This document shows, piece after piece, positions 6,863-15,328 of a DNA stretch of 15,328 nucleotides. This DNA is from Candidatus Altarchaeales archaeon. GTDB lineage: Archaea > Altiarchaeota > Altiarchaeia > IMC4 > QMZM01. The first letter of the stretch is position 1, and the number at the start of each line of letters is the position of its first letter. The DNA is taken from positions 1 through 15,328 of the forward strand of contig QMZM01000020.1 in NCBI GenBank assembly GCA_003663175.1. The letters run 5' to 3'. The position numbers and the translations under genes were made by a program. The notes under the pieces were generated by a model. That model was not told where the DNA came from. It made no database searches and was given only the letters and a program-made list of their open reading frames with translations.

Positions 6863-7788
6863 GGATGTCTAACGTAATTGGAAAATCAGATATTAACAAA
6901 AGCGGGGAAAGGGGTCCGAGAGAATTCAAGACGAGGGTCGTTGAAAAGGAAGGCAGTGTTATGGTCGTTGCAAAGAGAGATGTTATTTCAACCAATCCTA
7001 TGAATTCTATAAAGAATGTCGCTCAACTAATGAAGAAACACGACTTCAGAAGAATTCCCGTAACCGATGCCGGCACTAATAGATTAGAGGGCATGGCGGT
7101 TGCAATAGATATACTTGATTTCTTGGGAGGTGGTGAAAAATACAATATAATAAAGAAGGACTATGATGGAAATTTCCTTGCTGCAATAAATTGTCCAATA
7201 GAGAAGATAATGATTCGGGAGTATCCATTCCTCGATAAAAAATCATCAATTGATAATGCAATTGACATAATGATAGATAAGAGGTGCAGCGGTATACCAA
7301 TAGTTGATAACAAAGAAAACAAGAGGATCACCGCGATAGTTACAGAGAGGGATGTACTACCCATTGCAGATAAATTTGGCATAACAGTCTCCGATGTGAT
7401 GAGAGAGAAGTGCATCACAGCAACCCCCGGAATGATGATTTCTGATGTTTCGAAGATAATGGTTAGGAATAGATTACGCAGATTACCCGTAATTCTTGAT
7501 GAAGAGATCGTCGGAATTGTGACCGTTTTCGATGTATTGAAGTTTATCGGATATGGAGAATTTGGAGATAAAGGAATTTATGCCGAGGATATTCTCTCGA
7601 ATGCCAAGGTTGGGGATATTATGGAGAAGAATGTCATTACGGTAAATCCAGATCAGGACTTGGCAGATATTTCAAGACTTGTGGAGGATACAAACATTGG
7701 TGGCTTTCCCGTGGTTGAAGATAACACTCTCTTGGGAATCATAACAACGAGTGATATCATAAGAGGAATCTATAGAAATAATAAATAA
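6859..7788 (+). CDS. Four-CBS-domain protein, putative ligand sensor
   Basis: With the ATG at 6859, which overlaps the aldolase stop (ATGA), the protein has 309 residues; a second ATG at 6865 and an unlikely TTG at 6829 are alternatives. It consists almost wholly of four CBS motifs: about 39-90, 113-168, 177-230 and 252-306. Each shows the usual pattern of a V-x-T/P start, an RR(I/L)PV or GIPIV/GFPVV strand and a GI(V/I)T-x-x-D end. CBS pairs (Bateman modules) bind AMP, ATP, SAM or related adenosyl ligands and change partner activity. No catalytic or DNA-binding domain is attached; the first 38 residues are charged and low in structure. Coupling to ADH synthase suggests a role tied to that enzyme, which is inference. 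It ends 86 nt before rpoH, so the two lie in different units. Confidence 0.88.
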   Translation: MRMSNVIGKSDINKSGERGPREFKTRVVEKEGSVMVVAKRDVISTNPMNSIKNVAQLMKKHDFRRIPVTDAGTNRLEGMAVAIDILDFLGGGEKYNIIKKDYDGNFLAAINCPIEKIMIREYPFLDKKSSIDNAIDIMIDKRCSGIPIVDNKENKRITAIVTERDVLPIADKFGITVSDVMREKCITATPGMMISDVSKIMVRNRLRRLPVILDEEIVGIVTVFDVLKFIGYGEFGDKGIYAEDILSNAKVGDIMEKNVITVNPDQDLADISRLVEDTNIGGFPVVEDNTLLGIITTSDIIRGIYRNNK

Positions 7789-7816
7789 AATTGTGATTGT
7801 AATAAAATTGGTTTAG

Positions 7817-7825
7817 TTTTTAAAT
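7817..7825 (+). promoter_or_regulatory. Candidate TATA box for the RNA polymerase operon
   Basis: TTTTTAAAT lies 50 nt upstream of the rpoH TTG, in the only gap (7789-7874) before the operon. A second candidate, ATTATATTA at 7836-7844, would put the transcript start within about 10 nt of the TTG. No SD precedes rpoH, so the short-leader option is attractive. The T-run at 7817-7821 could also end transcription from the CBS gene. Confidence 0.4.
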
Positions 7826-7874
7826 GTGAAATTCCATTATATTAGACATTAATCATACTTTTTCTGAAAGAAAA

Positions 7875-8096
7875 TTGAGGCACAGATTAGTCCCCAGACA
7901 CGAAGTATTGAGTAAGGAAGAGGCTGAGAAGTTGTTGAAATTTTACAATGTAACAAAGAATGAGATTCCAAGAATAAAGAAGACCGATCCCGCTTTAAAG
8001 GATATGGATGTGAAGGTCGGTGATATTATAAAGATAACTCGAGAAAGCCCAACATCGGGTGTGGCAATTTATTATAGGGTTGTTATTGAGGGGTGA
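7875..8096 (+). CDS. rpoH: DNA-directed RNA polymerase subunit H (Rpo5)
   Basis: This 73-residue protein matches archaeal subunit H, the counterpart of the C-terminal domain of eukaryotic RPB5, which sits at the downstream DNA jaw. The conserved core is all present: [17 protein letters not shown] (about 5-21), the [12 protein letters not shown] segment (about 32-43), and the C-terminal [23 protein letters not shown] (about 48-70). The start used is TTG at 7875. There is no in-frame ATG, GTG or other TTG between the upstream stop at 7827 and this codon, and the resulting length fits the family. The gene heads the operon and overlaps or abuts rpoB. Confidence 0.95.
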   Translation: MRHRLVPRHEVLSKEEAEKLLKFYNVTKNEIPRIKKTDPALKDMDVKVGDIIKITRESPTSGVAIYYRVVIEG

Positions 8097-8098
8097 TC
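8092..8098 (+). promoter_or_regulatory. Shine-Dalgarno site that decides the rpoB start
   Basis: GGTGATC is fully complementary to the archaeal 16S 3' end (GATCACC). It overlaps the rpoH stop. Its GGTG core is 6 nt before the TTG at 8102, an ideal spacing, whereas the GTG at 8093 lies inside the site itself. Confidence 0.6.
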
Positions 8099-11000
8099 TT
8101 CTTGATTAGAATTACTGACATAATAAATACGGAGGATCTAATAAAATTTCAGATAGATTCGTTCAATTGGCTCCTTGAAAAAGGTCTACAGGAAGTAATT
8201 GATGAGAAAAGGGAAATTGAGGTAGATATTGAAGGATACACATTGGAGTTGGGGAAGATAAAGGTCGGAACGCCAGTTGTAAATGAGTCTGGTCAGGGGC
8301 CCGAGGTTAGATACCCATTTGAATGTTCTCTAAGGAATTTAACCTATTCTGCCCCAATTATACTTGAATTTATAGAGAATGGTGAACCAGTTGAGGTTGA
8401 GATAGGTCATCTGCCAATAATGGTTAAGTCAAAGGCGTGTCTTCTTCATGGAATGAGTGATGAAGAGTTAATTGAGCACTATGAGGACCCAATGGATTTG
8501 GGAGGGTATTTTATCATAAATGGTACGGAGAGAACACTCATAATTGTTGAGGACCTGGCTCCAAATAGAATAATAACAACCAAGGAGAATGTGGGTGGTA
8601 AAGAGGTCATAATTGCAAAGGTATTCTCAGTCAGACAGGGATTTAGATCAAGAGTGACCGTTGAAAGAATCGAGGGTAGCACTGCAGGCACACTATTTGT
8701 GACATTTCCCGGAATTCCGAATAGAATTTCTCTAACAATCCTTATGAAGGCTCTTGGTATGAGCGATGATGAAATTCTTGAATTATTCGAGGATGATGAA
8801 CAGAAATTAGAAATTCTTATGAATCTTGAGATGAGACCTATGACGCAAGAAGAGGCGTTTGACTACTTGGGGAAGAGAGCCGGTGCGGGACACGCAAAGC
8901 AATATCAAGCGACGAGAGCAAATCAAGTTGTAAATAATTTCCTTCTTCCACATATAGGAAACACCGAGAAGTCGAGAAAGGCTAAGGCGATATATCTTGC
9001 AATAATGGCAAGGAAAATTCTTGAATTGGCATATGGTAAAAGAAAGCCGGATGATAAAGACCATTACTCAAATAAGAGGCTTCGTCTGGCTGGTGATCTT
9101 ATGCAGGAATTATTCAGGGTTAGCTTTAATAAAATTGCAAGGGATATTAAGTATCAATTAGAAAAACAATATGCAAGACACAGACAAGTGAATATTAAGA
9201 CTGCGGTGAGAAGTAATAATCTTACCGAGAGTATTTGCTATGCATTGGCAACCGGAAACTGGACCGGTGGCAGAAGTGGTGTATCCCAAGTTCTTGACAG
9301 AACAAATTATATTTCATCGCTTGCTCACAGGAGAAGGATCTCCTCTCTACTTAGCAGAAGTCATCCCCATTTTGAGGCTCGTGACCTACATCCGACACAG
9401 TGGGGCAGGATCTGTCCAAATGAAACACCCGAGGGTCAGAATTGTGGTTTGGTAAAGAATCTCGCCGTTGGAGCGATAATCTCCAAGGATGAGGATGCGA
9501 AACCAATTGAAAAATATCTATACGAATTCGGTGTCCAAGAAGAGAGTTATGAGAAAACAGATGTTTATGTATATTTGAATGGTAGGCTCATCGGAAGGCA
9601 CCATCAACCAGAGTTACTTGTTCAGAGATTGAGAAAATTAAGGAGAGAAAACAAGATAAAGCCGACAATATCAATAACCTATAGAGAAGAAAATAATGAA
9701 ATTCAGATATACACGGATAAGGGAAGGGTTTTAAGACCACTAATAATTGTTGAGGATGGAAAACCAAAGCTAACAGAAAAAGAAATTGATGAATTAAGAA
9801 GAGGTAAAATAAATCTAAATGACCTCGTTGAGAGGGGAATAGTTGAATACTTAGATGCCGAGGAGGAGGAAAATTCATATATTGCGGTATCAGAGGATGA
9901 GCTAACAAAGGAACACACTCATCTGGAGCTTTCACCATCATTAATCCTCGGTCTATCTGCAAGCTTCGCACCATTCCCAGAGTACAATTCATCACCAAGG
10001 ATCACTATGGCTTCTTCCATGATAAAACAATCTCTTGGGATATATGCGTCAAATTATTATGCGAGATTCGATTCAAGGGCAAATATCCTCCATTACCCTC
10101 AAGTGCCGTTAGTAAAGACAGACATCACCGACAGTATAAATTATGACAGGAGGGCTGCCGGTCAGAATTTTATTGTTGCCGTTATGAGTTACGAGGGCTA
10201 TAATATGGAAGATGCAATAGTCCTGAATAAGAGTTCAATAGATCGAGGCTTGGGAAGGTCAACATTCTACAGAACATATACTGCAGAGGAAAGAAGTTAT
10301 CCGAGTGGTCAGAGAGACAAGTTTGAGATTCCCGACGAAGGTGTTGAGGGCTATCAATCGGAGGAAACATATAGAAAGTTGGATGAGGATGGTCTAATAT
10401 TACCAGAGACTGATGTTGATGCTGACGAGGTGTTGATAGGAAAAACCTCGCCCCCAAGATTTCTTGAAGAGATAGGACCATATGGAATTGTGGAGGAGAG
10501 GAGAAGAGAAAATTCAACAACAGTAAGACATATGGAATCTGGAAGTGTTGATTGTGTTATATTAACGGAGACCATCGAAAAGAACAAACTTGCAAAAGTA
10601 AGGATTAGGAGTCCCAGAATTCCCGAACTTGGAGACAAATTTGCATCAAGACATGGGCAAAAAGGAGTTATCGGATTAATTGTGCCACAGGAGGATATGC
10701 CATTTACAAGAGATGGAATTGTCCCCGATTTAATAATAAATCCCCATGCTATCCCATCAAGAATGACATTTGGTCATGTATTGGAAATGATTGGAGGAAA
10801 GGTCGCCTCCTTGGAGGGTAGATTTGTTGATGGAACTGCATTTTCTGGAGAAAAAGAGGAAGACCTCAGAGAAAGTCTTAAAAAATTTGGTTTTGAGAGT
10901 GCTGGAAGAGAAATAATGTATAATGGCATTACTGGAGAGAAATTCGAGGTAGAAATCTTTATTGGTGTGATTTATTATCAGAAATTACATCATATGGTTG

Positions 11001-11365
11001 CAAATAAAATACATGCAAGAAGCAGAGGTCCGGTACAGATGCTGACAAGACAACCAACTGAAGGGAGGGCGAGAGAAGGAGGTCTTAGATTCGGTGAGAT
11101 GGAGAGAGATTGTTTGATTGCTCATGGCGCATCGATGATGCTAAAGGATAGACTTCTGGACGAGTCTGATAGGATAATTGTCCCGGTATGCTCAAAGTGT
11201 GGTCTGGTTGCAGTAAGAGATGTGGAGAGAGACACGATCTACTGTCCCATATGTGGCGAGGTAGAGACTCATCTCGTTGAGATGGGCTATGCGTTCAAAT
11301 TATTGTTAAATGAATTAATGGGAATGTGCATATATCCAAGATTGAGATTAACGGATAAGGTGTAA
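8093..11365 (+). CDS. rpoB: DNA-directed RNA polymerase subunit B (Rpo2), unsplit
   Basis: This is the second-largest polymerase subunit in one chain of 1090 residues (1087 if the TTG at 8102 is the start). In methanogens, Archaeoglobus and haloarchaea it is cut into B'' and B'; here it is whole. Landmarks are [16 protein letters not shown] (about 322-337), the fork region [21 protein letters not shown] (about 433-452), [17 protein letters not shown] (699-715), the [12 protein letters not shown] segment (847-858), and [21 protein letters not shown] near the active centre (986-1006). A C-terminal zinc site uses Cys1033, Cys1036, Cys1051 and Cys1054. The N-terminus is about 20 residues shorter than the Thermococcus protein as I remember it, starting just ahead of the conserved (D)[14 protein letters not shown] block. 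No intein is present. rpoA1 follows after 2 nt. Confidence 0.97.
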   Translation: MIFLIRITDIINTEDLIKFQIDSFNWLLEKGLQEVIDEKREIEVDIEGYTLELGKIKVGTPVVNESGQGPEVRYPFECSLRNLTYSAPIILEFIENGEPVEVEIGHLPIMVKSKACLLHGMSDEELIEHYEDPMDLGGYFIINGTERTLIIVEDLAPNRIITTKENVGGKEVIIAKVFSVRQGFRSRVTVERIEGSTAGTLFVTFPGIPNRISLTILMKALGMSDDEILELFEDDEQKLEILMNLEMRPMTQEEAFDYLGKRAGAGHAKQYQATRANQVVNNFLLPHIGNTEKSRKAKAIYLAIMARKILELAYGKRKPDDKDHYSNKRLRLAGDLMQELFRVSFNKIARDIKYQLEKQYARHRQVNIKTAVRSNNLTESICYALATGNWTGGRSGVSQVLDRTNYISSLAHRRRISSLLSRSHPHFEARDLHPTQWGRICPNETPEGQNCGLVKNLAVGAIISKDEDAKPIEKYLYEFGVQEESYEKTDVYVYLNGRLIGRHHQPELLVQRLRKLRRENKIKPTISITYREENNEIQIYTDKGRVLRPLIIVEDGKPKLTEKEIDELRRGKINLNDLVERGIVEYLDAEEEENSYIAVSEDELTKEHTHLELSPSLILGLSASFAPFPEYNSSPRITMASSMIKQSLGIYASNYYARFDSRANILHYPQVPLVKTDITDSINYDRRAAGQNFIVAVMSYEGYNMEDAIVLNKSSIDRGLGRSTFYRTYTAEERSYPSGQRDKFEIPDEGVEGYQSEETYRKLDEDGLILPETDVDADEVLIGKTSPPRFLEEIGPYGIVEERRRENSTTVRHMESGSVDCVILTETIEKNKLAKVRIRSPRIPELGDKFASRHGQKGVIGLIVPQEDMPFTRDGIVPDLIINPHAIPSRMTFGHVLEMIGGKVASLEGRFVDGTAFSGEKEEDLRESLKKFGFESAGREIMYNGITGEKFEVEIFIGVIYYQKLHHMVANKIHARSRGPVQMLTRQPTEGRAREGGLRFGEMERDCLIAHGASMMLKDRLLDESDRIIVPVCSKCGLVAVRDVERDTIYCPICGEVETHLVEMGYAFKLLLNELMGMCIYPRLRLTDKV

Positions 11366-11367
11366 AA

Positions 11368-15259
<3,892 letters not shown>

Positions 15260-15273
<14 letters not shown>

Positions 15274-15328
15274 ACTGGGGAGTGAAGAGATAAAGTATAT
15301 AACTCTTTTTGAGTCAATAACTGGAGCA
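15260..15328 (+). CDS. nusA: NusA-like transcription factor, first 23 codons (runs off window)
   Basis: The ATG at 15260 lies in another frame inside the last 14 nt of rpl30e and opens a frame that continues to the window edge. The 23 visible residues (MAKIRLGSEEIKYITLFESI, then TGA as Thr-Gly-Ala) match the N-terminus of archaeal NusA, a short protein of two KH domains linked to transcription termination. The gene order rpl30e-nusA is typical, with rpsL and rpsG expected next. The fragment is too short to judge anything else. Confidence 0.82.

Overview
The window is archaeal chromosomal DNA, moderately AT-rich and densely coded, with arginine encoded mostly by AGA/AGG and much ATA isoleucine. 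The archaeal signature is strong: RNA polymerase genes in the order rpoH-rpoB-rpoA1-rpoA2-rpl30e-nusA, an archaeal shikimate-pathway entry enzyme (ADH synthase), a class III signal peptide pilin-like protein, a Hel308-like helicase and TATA-type promoters. The polymerase B subunit is one unsplit chain while A is split into A' and A''. This argues against haloarchaea, Archaeoglobi and most methanogens, where B is also split. It fits a euryarchaeal-grade lineage such as Thermococci, Thermoplasmata or a relative known mainly from metagenomes; I cannot name the organism more closely.

Region 1 (1-4418, minus strand) is a compact gene run read as PEP carboxykinase (GTP), LeuC-type dehydratase large subunit, LeuD-type small subunit, then the N-terminal 262 residues of a Hel308/Ski2-like helicase that leaves the window at base 1. 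Gaps are 2 and 12 nt, followed by a one-base TAATG overlap, so one transcript is likely. A TATA-like box and a Shine-Dalgarno sequence lie ahead of the PEPCK gene.

Region 2 (about 4419-6094) holds a small pilin-like secreted protein (+) and a convergent four-helix membrane protein of unknown function (-). The roughly 190-nt divergent gap at 5905-6094 is the most structured non-coding stretch here: one perfect 10-bp dyad, three tandem TTCAC/GTGAA stem-loops and an 8-bp dyad sitting on the next promoter.

Region 3 (6095-7788, plus strand) is ADH synthase followed, with an ATGA overlap, by a protein made of four CBS domains. This pair looks like an enzyme coupled to a nucleotide- or SAM-type ligand sensor.

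Region 4 (7875-15328, plus strand) is the transcription-machinery operon: subunit H, B, A', A'', ribosomal protein L30e and the first 23 codons of NusA. Spacing ranges from a 14-nt overlap to a few bases. rpoH has a TTG start and rpoB probably does too. No intein, insertion sequence, CRISPR array, tRNA or rRNA was seen. No gene-free stretch exceeds 300 bases. I see no convincing wholly new system; the unusual material is the hairpin array, the two uncharacterised surface or membrane genes and some start-site and domain oddities.
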